A stretch of 64,000 nucleotides of DNA from Hysterangium stoloniferum (taxonomy: Eukaryota > Basidiomycota > Agaricomycetes > Hysterangiales > Hysterangiaceae): assembly GCA_015178975.1 (NCBI GenBank), contig WHVD01000082.1, forward strand, positions 62,001 through 126,000. The letters are read 5' to 3'. Shown one piece after another: positions 22,934 to 33,038 of this stretch. A program made the translations under genes and the position numbers. The stretch's first letter is position 1; each line of letters opens with the position of its first letter. Below the pieces are notes generated by a model. The model ran no database searches. It was not told the DNA's origin and was given only the letters and a program-made list of their open reading frames with translations.

Positions 22934-24420
22934 ATGACATCTGGAGCCTTGCCACACGGGGTCTTTGCATACTTAGGTATAAATCTGAATGGTGAGGCGA
23001 ACCCACCTCCCACAGGGGCACAAGTGGAGACTGCCCCAGTGGACGTGAATCCAGGGCCAGATCCTTCGTCATTACCACTATCAGAAGGGGCTGGCACCAA
23101 CTGCGAATCACAAAGGGTAGGCCAACACCCACCACCTTCCGAGATCGAGCTACTGGATGCGCAGATAGCCCAGCTATTGGCGCACAAGCATAGTCTAACA
23201 AATGAAGCTAGCCCTGGTGACCTGGATGGACGAAGTGCAACCGAAGCAGCGCCAGCTGTGACAAGGTTGTTCCTCGATCCGGAGGCACTACAACGGGCCA
23301 GGAACATACCTTCACCCACTAGCGAGTCCCGAGGCAACAGGAAGGCCCCAATTCCTGAGATTATACCCGGGTTTAAGGCCAACCCTTTAGAGATCCATAA
23401 GTCCACCCTTTCCTTATCTCACAGATGGACGGCCGGTCTGCATGATTTCACATGTGGGCCATCCAGACAGTCCAACGGCATTGCGGAAGGCATGTCACAG
23501 TTCACGGACAGTGCGGGGCATTGTGGAATGCATGCCATATGCTACAGCAGTTTGATGGCATTGCGGAATGCATGCCGTGCATTGTGACAGCTTCGATTCT
23601 GTGGTGTCTATGCAATCATCATGCTCATACTCCCCCTCTCTTTTTATTTTTCAGCAATTCCATGCAAGGTGGAGGAAGCCTTTAAGAACCTTCACTACGT
23701 TCCTTACATCTCCCTCACCTCCGAGGCGCGGCGAAGAGCAGAGAAAGGAGCAGAGGAGTTTACCATCTCACCATCTGGCAGCATCATTGCCAGAGGGCTG
23801 GACCGTGAGAATGAGAAGAGTATCAGTATAATCGACTGGTTAGCAGCAGCAATGGCGGCAGTTGACCGCACTTGGGTCCATGGTGGTGTCCAAAGAGCCA
23901 ATGCGTTAGCGGCCCACCATGCAATTGTGACGTCGATTGCGAAGTCACATAGTTGGGATGTTGCCATGGACTATGACGTTCAACAGCGGGAGGCGGCTGC
24001 CCGCAACTTGTCTCATGACTTGGGCTGTTTAGATCCCGAGGCGCTGACGATCATATCAACTCGAACAGCACTTCGGTCAACAAAGGTGTCCCAGACCTCA
24101 ATGGCACCACCCAAGCGCTCATGGCCAGCTGAGTCCCCCTCCCCTGCCGGATCACCGTGAAAGAGACCGTGCACTGACAGGGACTCCTCACATTGTTTTC
24201 GATGTGGAGTCCAAGGCCACCTGCCCGCTGACTGCCAGTCAAAGCGTACTACGGCAGGAAAGAATCCTGCCTCAATCGCATGAGGAGCCAAACATAAACA
24301 CGCCCTCACAGCCCCTGACGGCAAGCAGTTTTGTTTCGGCTGGGCACTTGAGTCCCAGTGCAGGTGGGGCACCAACTGCATCAACACCCACATGTGTAGC
24401 ATCTGCTTCGAGGATACCCA
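22934..24420 (+). pseudogene. Ngaro ORF1, gag-like with zinc knuckle
   Basis: Starts at ATG 22934. The first part (to about 23440) is followed by a likely intron or insert with three imperfect GGCATTGCGGAA(T/G)GCATG-type repeats, ending at TTTTTATTTTTCAG (23654); reading resumes in the frame 23621-24160 (CKVEEAFKNLHYVPYISLT). After a TGA at 24158 the same frame gives a CCHC knuckle, CFRCGVQGHLPADC (24194-24235), and a second Cys/His cluster (CFGWALESQC ... CSICFEDTHGAGSC, to about 24420), interrupted by further TGA codons at about 24281 and 24446. All these stops fit Arg CGA to TGA. Nucleic-acid-binding structural role inferred. Confidence 0.75.
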
Positions 24421-24449
24421 CGGAGCAGGATCCTGCAGGAAGCTCTGAC

Positions 24450-26088
24450 CCGAGATGGGTCACAACACCGCTCGACCCTGTCGGTGCGGCACGTATATTG
24501 AGTAAATATGGTATATTGCAAGACTGGCAGAATATTATAGCAGGTTTGAATAATGGATTTGACATCAGACTGAAGGAGCACATATCATGTACAGCCATTT
24601 TTCGAAAATCACAGATCTTCCTTAGTGGACACAGAATTTATAACCAAGTATATAGCAAGTGAACAAAAGATTGGCCGCTACTCCAGGGGCTTTATGCCAG
24701 AGGAACTGGAGCAGGCTATAGGACCATTTCAGACATCTCCTCTGGGGCTGATCCCAAAACCGATTTCAAGCACATACCGCATGATACAAGACCTATCATT
24801 TCCCCGGGACGACCCGATACATTCCTCCATAAACAGTTGCATAAATCCCAACGACTTCCTGACAGAATGGGGTACCTTTGCAGACACGGCGGCATTGATA
24901 TTATCTCTGCCAGAGGGTTCCATGGCCGCCACCTTCGACATTTCTGCAGCTTACCGTATGACACCCATACGACCAGATCAGCAGAACACATGCTGCGTTT
25001 TCTGGGATGGCCTAGTATACGTCGATCGGGCGGTCACATTTGGCTTGGCCTCGAGTGCAGGAGTATTTGGGAGTATTGCAGACATGCTGATTGCCTTATA
25101 TCGAAAGGCAGGCTTCGGGTGGTTGCTAAAGTGGGTCGACGATTTCCTGGCCATTCGTTTGCCAGGGCAGGTTTGGACAGAAGACGACTTCATTGCATTG
25201 ACAGCACAATTTGGTGTACCCTGGAGCGAGAGCAAAACAAGACCTTTTTCATCAGTACAGAAATACATAGGCTTCATATGGGACTTGGATGCCAAAACCA
25301 TAGCAATCCCGAAGGAGAAACTCGAGGCGACACTGGAGCTAGTCAAGCGATGGGCCCAGGAGGAGCATCAATTCTCAGCGAACGAGGCGGAGAGGCTACA
25401 TGGGAAGTTGGTTCACGTGGCATCCATCTTCCCATGGATAAAGCCTTTTCTACACTCTATAACTGCATTCGCATGTGGTTTCACATCACGAAGAGCATCA
25501 TTCCCCCCAAGCCCAGCATTGCAAGCAGATATGTCATGGGTTTACTTCATATTGCAGCACTTGCCAAATGAGCTCCCCATCGCATCAGTGGATCCAATCG
25601 ACATAGGATGGTGGGGGGATGCCAGTACATCATTTGGATTGGGCATCATAGTCGGCACCCAGTGGGCAGTGTGGAAGTGGGCCCCTGGCTTCGAAGTGGG
25701 CCCACATCGCCAATGTGACATCGGATGGGCAGAAGCAGTTGCGGTAGAGTTGGGGCTGAGGATGGCGTTACAGTCTGGGGTGACGCATCGACGCAACCCA
25801 TCCGATTCGGTTTTCTTGGTGCGTTCGGACAACAGTGGTGTCGTTGCAGTGGTGAACAAAGGCCGGTCACACAACAAGGAGACAAACATGATTCTAAAAG
25901 AAATTTACAAACTGTTAGCCACGAATCGAATACAACTACGAGCCGAATTCGTATCATCCAGAGAGAACATCGCAGATGCCCTTTCCCGAGGCCATATCAC
26001 CGAATTCCTCAAAGGCTTCCCTGGAATACAATCACAGGCCACATTAGACATTCCCAACCACTTGTTACACCGGATCCAATTACCGTAG
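24450..26088 (+). CDS. Ngaro pol: reverse transcriptase-RNase H
   Basis: RT N-terminus (TTPLDPVG, GLNNGFDI) reads in one frame to about 24600, then the frame shifts by one and continues open to 26088. Motifs: GLIPKP, YRMIQDLSFPRDD with SINSCI (about 24780-24840), ATFDISAAYRM (about 24930), catalytic WVDDF (25132-25146) and SESKTRPF. RNase H follows: WWGDAST (25612), AEAVAVELGL (25732), VRSDNSGVVAV (25822), ENIADALSRG (25966), i.e. the D-E-D-D set. The shift near 24600 could be a mutation or a programmed event. This RT is of the DIRS/Ngaro type, not Gypsy. Confidence 0.88.
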
Positions 26089-27290
26089 CACCTGCAAGGG
26101 TGTCAGCGCCCTTCGCCTCATCATTGCAGACATTACCAGCTGGACAATTGCACCTTGTTCCATCAGTACTGAGGCCTCCATGTAGAGCTAAAGAGAGACT
26201 CTTCAGGTGGAAAGGAATCAACACACCACCTCCATCCACTGTACAGCACCCAGTACTGCAATTACTAGCGTCCATAGCCTCTGAAGCATCACTGCGGGAT
26301 GCAAATAGCTACGGATCCGGTCTCCGCAAGTTCCATGTATTTTGCGATATCTTCTCTGTAGCTGAATCGGAAAGATTGCCGGCGTCCTTCCCAATTTTAC
26401 ATTCTTTCACACTTTGGGCAGCAGCGGACTCATCGTTGCTCAGTCAGGAGCTAACTGCTGGGACAGCATTTGAGACTGTGTCAGTTGGGGTTACTCGGAA
26501 ATACCTAGCGGCGGTTAGAGCATGGCACATAGCTCAAGGTTGGCCGCCACCCCTGTCAGATGACGAACGAACGAGAATTGAATGGTCACTAAGGGGGCTA
26601 GAGAACTTACAAGGCAATACACGAAAACGGCCCCCACGTCCACTGATAAAATTGAGGATGCTATGCGCGTTGAAGGCGTCATTGGATTTGAACAACTCCT
26701 TCGATGCCTGTGTATGGGCCATATCTATGTGCGCCTTTTGGGGTTTAATGCATTTCGGGGAGGTCACGGTATCATCCAGAACACATTTTGACGGCAATAA
26801 GCATTTGAAGCGAAAGGACGTCCTAATTAGCCATGACAACGACGGCAGGAGGTATGCACGTTTGGACTTACCTGCGGCTAAAACGGCCAAATCTGGTGTA
26901 ATCCAAGCAGTATACCTAACAGATCAGCAAGGGACATGCCCAATAGACGCACTAATCAATTTATCGAAAGTTGTACCGGCCGGACCTGAAGAACCACTGT
27001 TTTGTTGGCTAGACGACAGAGGTGCAGTAAGACCGATAGTCAAAAAAGCTGCACTCGAACGAATAAATCTCATTCTTAACGCATGGGGATGGGGAACAAC
27101 CTTTGGACATTCATTTCGTATCGGCGGCGCATCCTTTTTTCTAGTGCAAGGAGTTGATCCTGAAATCGTGAGATTAGCAGGCAGATGGAAGTCATTAGCA
27201 TATGAAACATACATCAGGGCCTTTGAACAGATAGCATCACGGCATTTGGAGAACCTTTCAACAAGGAATGCAACTGCCTTGGTTGGGTAG
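25725..27290 (+). CDS. Ngaro tyrosine recombinase
   Basis: The frame is open from 25725, overlapping the RNase H in another frame; recognisable protein starts near 26200. Core-binding domain about 26230-26560 (YGSGLRKFHVFC, TRKYLAAVRAWH), catalytic domain 26640-27260. The HxxR box is HSFR at 27108-27119, followed by GG and a hydrophobic helix, and the nucleophile Tyr lies in AYETYIRA (27198-27221). The first catalytic Arg is replaced by His: FWGLMHFGEV with CAT at 26751-26753. It would cut and join a circular cDNA copy into the genome. Ends at TAG 27288, 46 bp before B1. Confidence 0.9.
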   Translation: MGRSSCGRVGAEDGVTVWGDASTQPIRFGFLGAFGQQWCRCSGEQRPVTQQGDKHDSKRNLQTVSHESNTTTSRIRIIQREHRRCPFPRPYHRIPQRLPWNTITGHIRHSQPLVTPDPITVAPARVSAPFASSLQTLPAGQLHLVPSVLRPPCRAKERLFRWKGINTPPPSTVQHPVLQLLASIASEASLRDANSYGSGLRKFHVFCDIFSVAESERLPASFPILHSFTLWAAADSSLLSQELTAGTAFETVSVGVTRKYLAAVRAWHIAQGWPPPLSDDERTRIEWSLRGLENLQGNTRKRPPRPLIKLRMLCALKASLDLNNSFDACVWAISMCAFWGLMHFGEVTVSSRTHFDGNKHLKRKDVLISHDNDGRRYARLDLPAAKTAKSGVIQAVYLTDQQGTCPIDALINLSKVVPAGPEEPLFCWLDDRGAVRPIVKKAALERINLILNAWGWGTTFGHSFRIGGASFFLVQGVDPEIVRLAGRWKSLAYETYIRAFEQIASRHLENLSTRNATALVG

Positions 27291-27336
27291 GCGGCGTAGC
27301 CTCGCCGCATTTGGCAGGCATTTGTTCTTTGTGGGT

Positions 27337-27435
27337 GAGCGGCGAGTCTTCCCACACATACGTGGAGAGCTAAGCTCTCCCCCTACCCAACCATACAGCT
27401 CTCTGCTCTCATCACGACACATAGACGAAGCTGGA
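27337..27435 (+). repeat. Ngaro split direct repeat B1
   Basis: 99 bp, starts GAGCGGCGAGTCTTCCCAC and ends AGACGAAGCTGGA directly at A2. Compared with B2 it has an extra ~22 bp containing the perfect palindrome GGAGAGCTAAGCTCTCC (about 27364-27380), a possible hairpin. Confidence 0.88.
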
Positions 27436-27612
27436 TAGTATCGAGTGCCGCACGATCCCTGCGTGCCGGGAGTAGTTCGGCACTCAACATCCAGCCGAGC
27501 GTATGAAGGAGTCGCACGCCTTTGTTTCCTACAACATCTCTGTCAGTACAGTATCTGAAAATTTCGCATCCTTTCATGGATTATCATTCATTAATTCTTT
27601 CTTTTATTTCTC
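27436..27612 (+). repeat. Ngaro split direct repeat A2
   Basis: 177 bp, same start and end as A1 (TAGTATCGAG ... TTTTATTTCTC). Directly follows B1, so B1-A2 represents the joined form of the circle. Confidence 0.93.
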
Positions 27613-27738
27613 CCACCCACCCTTCCCCCATATTGAGGATTTGGGTTAATCAATGAATCAAATTTAATATTTAATGATTGTTTAATCTATTGTTAAGTGA
27701 AAGTGAGAGTTGTACTGTGAGAGAGGACCCGCCCTCCC

Positions 27739-27815
27739 GAGCGGCGAGTCTTCCCACGCATCCCTACCCAACCATACAGCTCTCTGCTCTCATCACGACA
27801 CATAGACGAAGCTGG
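27739..27815 (+). repeat. Ngaro split direct repeat B2, right end
   Basis: 77 bp matching B1 except for the missing palindromic segment; ends AAGCTGGA at the element border, followed by GTTATATTCC of the host LTR. Confidence 0.88.
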
Positions 27816-27966
27816 AGTTATATTCCACCCCTAGTTGGGCTGTTGGACAAATACATACAAACACTTAGTCACCTCTAGTTGAGCTGCTGACATAAGCTAA
27901 TCCCCATTGCCACCTCTAGTTGAGCTGTTGGCATAATCTAATCCCTTAGCCACCTCTAGTTGAGCT

Positions 27967-28202
27967 TGTTAGAATATAGGGCTGTGCGAGCATGCATAAG
28001 GTGCTACACTGGCAATTTGCCACCCCATTGTTCCATGTAACCTTTTGTTGCCATACATCTATTGTTCTCAAGGCGTATATAACTAGTATAGATTTTTGTA
28101 TTTACACTATCCGTTTGCCTCCTACAAGACACAGAGGGTCAGATGGAAATCACATTTGTCCTTGTTTCTGATTGTTGCGAGCTTCGAGATTTTATTCCAA
28201 CA
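27967..28202 (+). repeat. Short solo LTR, Copia-like (TSD GAGCT)
   Basis: 236 bp with terminal inverted repeats TGTTAGAATA...TATTCCAACA, the typical ends of Ty1/Copia LTRs. GAGCT is present on both sides (27962-27966, 28203-28207). It interrupts LTR-F. Confidence 0.9.
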
Positions 28203-28903
28203 GAGCTGTTGGTTATCAATCAATAATCAATAAATAAACATATCAACTGTTCCCTTTGCCACCTCTTAGTTGAGTAGCTGGCCTTTATATTACTTATCCA
28301 CCTCTAGTTGAGTTGTTGGCTATCAATTAAAGTAATAAACAATCTTGTTATCATTGTTTGAGATTAGAAGCACAATTCTAATTTTTCCCAGTTTTAAGCA
28401 TAAATAAATACTGAGAATATCCTTGCAAGATTCTTAAGACTACATTAAGATCCTGATAAGTTAGTATCACAGTAGACCTGTAGGTTAGTGTAAATAAAGC
28501 ATATATTAACCAAATAGTGTTTTATTCTATATCTAATCTTTTGACCTGTTTATAAATATTTTTACTGTTTGACAAATAGTATAAAATATATATAAACTAG
28601 CTACAATTGAAGTTAAATCTAGCTTCCAAATCAGTAAGTTGTTATTCTTATTTTAATAGTTGTTGTCACAGAAAAAGAACAAGCTTGCACAAGCAGCTCT
28701 CAAAAACCTTCTTTGCGAAGTAGGGTGCATATATTCAAGTAAGCTCTTGACTTCAGGGGTTCTAAGTCTATTTAGGCTGCCACTGATTAATATCAAATAC
28801 TTAAATTATTTTACCTTGCAGTGAATTGAGTATTTGCACATTTTGATAGAGCATTGGACTCCTTTTTCAGAAGATAGTATTAAAATAAGGCTAATACATC
28901 ACA

Positions 28904-30798
28904 GTGACCTAAAGAAATGAGAGATGAACTCAGATCCACGATCAGATGTGACATGCAACGGAATGCCATTGTGATGTATCTAGTATATATTCACAAATTT
29001 TCCCTTAATTTTCCCGAATTTATTTCAATTTATTTTATTCTATTTTATTTTATTTATTAATTCGAGAATTAGGCTATTTCCTTTTAACTTCGAATACTCA
29101 AAGCTTCGAATGACATCATATTATGTAATCGAAGCCTAGAGCGGTCGAAATATAAATATAATAAAGCCGGGTTATCTAATTTCGAGAGACCGGGTTTTTA
29201 TTATATTATATTAGTACATATATGCGCATTATTAGCGCGCGATCACGTGACATCACGTGACGACGACGTCACGACGTGTTTACAAATCGTCGCGAGTAGT
29301 TTTCGCAGCCGGGCCGCATTTATTTCCGTTTCGGCGCCACGGCTTATTTTGCTTCCACCCTCGGCCATCCCGGGTTTATTTCCTGACTCGACCGGTTCGG
29401 ATCTTCGAGTCGGGTGATAGCTATGACATCATAGCGGAATTATAGAAACTTTTAGAAGCTTCTAATAATTTCCTAATTAGTTATTTAGCTATTATTAAGC
29501 AAAAATCTCTACATGTATAAAAGGAGGCCTAAATCACTGAATAAATCACTACTACTTTATTACTATCAACAGCACCAGCTCAAAGCTTATCTAATCATCC
29601 TAAGGACAAAAATAGCCTTAGTCTGATATCTAACTGCAAGCACCTACACTTGCAGCATCTTGAACTCTTTCTCTTGAACTTAGCTAATTCATCTAAGTTC
29701 CCTCAGCTTCCCGGAAAACCTTTAGGCTTACTAATCACTTAAAGTAAATCTAAATTCTCATTACTGAAATCCCTGCCCATTTAGGTTATTCAAGAGCCCA
29801 TTTTAACAGCACAGTTAATCAATCTTTAAACAAATGCTTGGATATTCGACTCTCGGACAATTTCTCTATTTATAAATTATTTAACAGCTTGTTAAATCTT
29901 TATAAATAGTAAAATAAAAGGCTACAAGAAAGCGAAGGCTTACGACAAGTTTCCGCCAACTTATTGCGCATACATTCAGCTCCTGAACCTTTATTCTCAA
30001 AGAGAACTTAACTTTCGTAGAGCACGTCACTACAAGTTCATCTGAATTTGTCAAGAGACCAAACAAATATTGACTTTAGTTGTTTAAGCTTAATAGCGCA
30101 GCTAATTAGTCTATCAGTATTTAAATTACTGGACCTTTATTTGTTTATTTCTTGAATCCCTTGCCGTGCCAACACTTGTTAATTATTTGAGAGAGTAAAT
30201 AGCCGGATACCTTACAGCCATGGTTGGAAAATACATGGGTGACAAATAGTTTAGCTAACTGTACAGATGTTATTGTGTCAAATGTTGGAATGAAAATACT
30301 TTGCTTTGTGAGCCTATCCACAACAACTAGGATTGCTGTATGACCTTCGGATGCCAGTAGGTGTTTGATGGAATCCATAGAAATCGAGTTCCAGGGTTTT
30401 TCCGGTCTCGGTAACTGTTTGAGTAGGCCATATGGTTTGTGTCACTGTGATTTAGAGTGTAAACAAGTAGTACAGGATTTGCAATAGTGCTTAACAAAAT
30501 CTCGGATGCTGGGCCATGTATATTCTCTTCTAATGAGTGAAAGAGTCTTGTTGAGGCCAAAATGTCCCGAGATCGGGTGGTTGTGCTTATGTTGTAGGAT
30601 TCACAGCCGAAGGGTGTTGGAATCCAGTACATAGATACAGTTGTCAAGTCTAATGAAACCCTGCAAGTCTAGTGACCATCGGGGTTGATCGGGGTCGGAC
30701 AGGTTATTGAGGTGTGCTTTGGTGACTGGGTCTAATGGAATTGCCGATAGTATATCTTGATGTAACTTTTCAGTATCCATAAGGATAACACTTTGCAA
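28904..30798 (-). pseudogene. Integrase of the minus-strand Gypsy element
   Basis: From 30798 downward: zinc-domain region (HKHNHPISGHFG, about 30600-30550, near an H-H pair; CKHY..SC), then DSIKHLL (30378), core motifs ILVVVDRLTKQSIFIPT (first Asp about 30320) and LFVTHVFSNHG (to 30222). LTR-E then interrupts, and the core resumes at 28969 with IPLHVTSDRGSEFISHFFRS (second Asp in SDRG, about 28950). The third catalytic residue and C-terminus are lost at 28904. Joining both sides of LTR-E minus one GCCAT restores the frame exactly. Confidence 0.88.
28970..30216 (+). repeat. Solo LTR-E, 1,247 bp (TSD GCCAT)
   Basis: Begins TGTGATGTATC, ends GGATACCTTACA, with GCCAT on both sides (28965-28969, 30217-30221). 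A TATA-like TGTATAAAAGGAGG at about 29513-29526 gives the orientation. A second, partial copy is at 3228-4186 (-). No coding sequence. Confidence 0.93.
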
Positions 30799-30822
30799 GA
30801 CTGGATGAATGAGGTAAGTGGC

Positions 30823-33036
30823 TCAGATAGACGTGGACAGTTGTTCAGATGAAAACATAGGCTTAAAATTATGCGGATTAACTGTGGCATAGTCGCTACT
30901 CCCCTCTTTAGGATAGACATCCCATTGTCTAGTCATAGTGTCAGGTATTCCACCCAGGCAGCCAGGATGGAAGCGGATTACCATATTGAAGGTGGAGAGG
31001 TATTCGGACCATTGGGCTTGCCGATGGGTGAGTAGTTTTGTGGTTGAAAAGTAAACCAAATTTTTGTGGTCGGTTATAACATCTATCGGATGAGCCAATC
31101 CTTCCAAATAATGTCGCCATGTCTTGAAAGCTTCAAATATCGTGAGTAGTTCCTTGTCGTGAACATCATAGTTGAGTTCAGGTGCCGAAAACATGCAAGA
31201 CAAGAAGGCTACTGGGTGGACTTCACCATCAGTGTCCAGAATGGACAGTATCGCAGCAAGCTGTTAAGTGCCGTGTCAGGAACTTATTCCGGAACTATCG
31301 GAAAGTCACTGGAAAGTCGGGAACTATCGGATAGGGTCAGGACATCGGCTTCAGCTTATGTGCTGCGCCTCTACGCAAACGCTCAAAGTCCTTAATTTCA
31401 GAGGTGAGACTTACAATGGAAGATACAGATATTCAGAGTTCCGAAGAGTTCCGAATATCGAGCGTACAGAAAGACGGGAGAAGGAATAAGAAACTAAGTC
31501 AATATCAGATCTAAGGTAAAGTACAAATTCGCGGAAACTAATATAAGTCTACTCGTTATTGTACTACAAACTAAGACCATAATAAGATGGAAACGGAAAT
31601 GTTCTTAAAACGGAAATACAATAAGACACATTAGGGAGACAATATTCTGAAACGGGAATACAACAAACAAATGAGTGAATACTTGTCAACGGACAAATTA
31701 CCAAATGCGGAACAAGGGAATAATGTGGATGATATGGTAACCATGATGTTCCATAGTCAGGGATCGGAAGTCGGATATTGAAACATCTGGGAACGGGTCG
31801 TAACACAAGTGCATAATCCGAGGTGTCAGTTTCTACAATGAGTTGAATGTTGAGCTTCCAGTGGTACAAAATAGGGGCAGATATAAATGCATTTTTCAAT
31901 TCTCAGAATGCCGTGTGGCATTCCTCAGAGAAATTCCATGGGGCATCTTACGAGTAAGGCGAGTAAGTGCAACGGTAATTTTTGAGTAGTTGTGAATGAA
32001 ATAATGATAAAAATTGGCGAAGCCTAAAAAGGACTGAATGTCCTTAACCTTTCAGGGTTTTGGCCAATCTTGAATGACTTGAATTTTAGAGTCGTCCATG
32101 CGGAGACTGTCAGGTCCCATCATGAAACCTAAATATTCAACTGTGTCAACATCAAAAGAACATTCTTTTACCATTCGCAAAAAGACCATGTTTTCAGAGT
32201 CTTCAGAGAACTTCGCGGATGTGCTTGTTGTGAAGTGTAGGGTCTTCAGAAAATATGAGGATGTCATCTAAGTACACAATGACATAGACATCAAGGAGGT
32301 CGGAAAATATGTCATTGATAAAATGTTGAAAGACTGACAGAGTGTTGGTGAGGCCGAATGGCATCACTAACCATTCAAAAGAGCCATAGCAAGTGCAGAA
32401 AGCCATTTTCCACTTGTCGCCTTCAGCGATCTGAACCAAATGATAGGCATGTTTAAGATCTATCTTTGTATAGATTCAGGCCTTCCGAGGGGCATCGAGT
32501 AAATCACAGATTAGTGGTAACAGGTACTTATCTTTCTGGGTGATCACATTGAGTCCTTGAAAGTCGACGCAAAGCTGTAGGGAACCGTCTTTTTTTCTGA
32601 ATGAATAGAACAGGGGCTCCATAAGGAGACTTTGAGGGTCAGATAAAACCTATGGCCAAGTGTTCATCCAAGAAATCTTGAATAGCCGATAGTTCGGACT
32701 GCAAGAGAGGATAAACCAGGTCTAAGGGCAGATGTGAACCTTCTTCAATATCAATTTTCAAATCATAGGGCCTGTGAGGGGCAAGTCAATCAGCTTTTTG
32801 TTTACTGAAGACATCTGCAAATTTGTGATATTTTTCTGGAACACCTTCCAAATCTGCAGCTGGTTTGGCCACTGGAGTTGCAAAATGACCGGTGGCTTCA
32901 TCAACTTTAAGATTGACTGTAAATGCTAGGGAGCCTTCCAACTTGATGGCTCTCATAAAAGCTGTGGCATTTATTAGAGAGATGGGAGGTGGAGAGCTCG
33001 GATTTGCCATGGGGGCCGGAGGTGCTGTAGAGGCCA
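30823..33036 (-). pseudogene. RT-RNase H of the minus-strand Gypsy element
   Basis: Upstream linker with EKYHKFADVFSKQKAD (about 32830-32786), RT palm [12 protein letters not shown] (about 32380-32345) and catalytic [10 protein letters not shown] (about 32290-32255), thumb and RNase H with ETDTSDYAL (about 31840-31810). A solo LTR splits the SDYAL/AAILS junction; the part 31261-30823 carries HPVAFLSC, ELNYDVHDKELL, TWRHYLEG and TDHKNLVYF. Frameshifts near 32200 and 32500. Inactive. Confidence 0.88.
31262..31805 (+). repeat. Solo LTR, 544 bp (TSD CAAGC/CAAGT)
   Basis: Starts TGTTAAGTGCC and ends GGTCGTAACA, flanked by CAAGC (31257-31261) and CAAGT (31806-31810), a 5-bp duplication with one change. 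Contains GGCTTCAGCTTATGTGCTGCGCC, so it belongs to the LTR-B superfamily. Removal restores the Gypsy RNase H frame. Confidence 0.85.
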
Positions 33037-33038
33037 TA

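Larger units (their letters stand above)
22748..27815 (+). mobile_element. Ngaro-like tyrosine-recombinase retrotransposon (5,068 bp)
   Basis: Non-LTR, non-DDE retrotransposon with split direct repeats in the order A1 - ORFs - B1 - A2 - B2, the known Ngaro/PAT arrangement. A1 22748-22924 and A2 27436-27612 are both 177 bp and nearly identical; B1 27337-27435 and B2 27739-27815 share their ends. It encodes a gag-like ORF, RT-RNase H and a tyrosine recombinase. The insertion site is known exactly because the host LTR has an uninterrupted copy (junction 58938/58939): no target duplication is present, as expected for YR integration. ORFs carry a few TGA stops, one frameshift and a mutated catalytic Arg, so this copy is probably inactive. 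Confidence 0.93.
22490..28903 (+). repeat. LTR-F copy, 5'-truncated, interrupted by the Ngaro element
   Basis: Reverse complement of 58109-59235: pieces 22490-22747 and 27816-28903, ending AATACATCACA. Its TATA-like stretch (ATATACATGTATAAGGAGC, near 22650) gives the orientation. The Ngaro element lies between the pieces and a small solo LTR (27967-28202) in the second. The first ~800 bp of LTR-F present at 59.24-60.04 kb are absent. Confidence 0.85.

Noticed and set aside
27825..28310. CRISPR-like array (spaced CCACCTCTAGTTGAG words)
   Set aside because: Eukaryotic LTR sequence; words are short and variable, and the 'spacers' are conserved between the two LTR-F copies.
28904..28908. GTGAC as target duplication of the LTR-F copy ending at 28903
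   Set aside because: The other end is truncated and no GTGAC is found near 22490.
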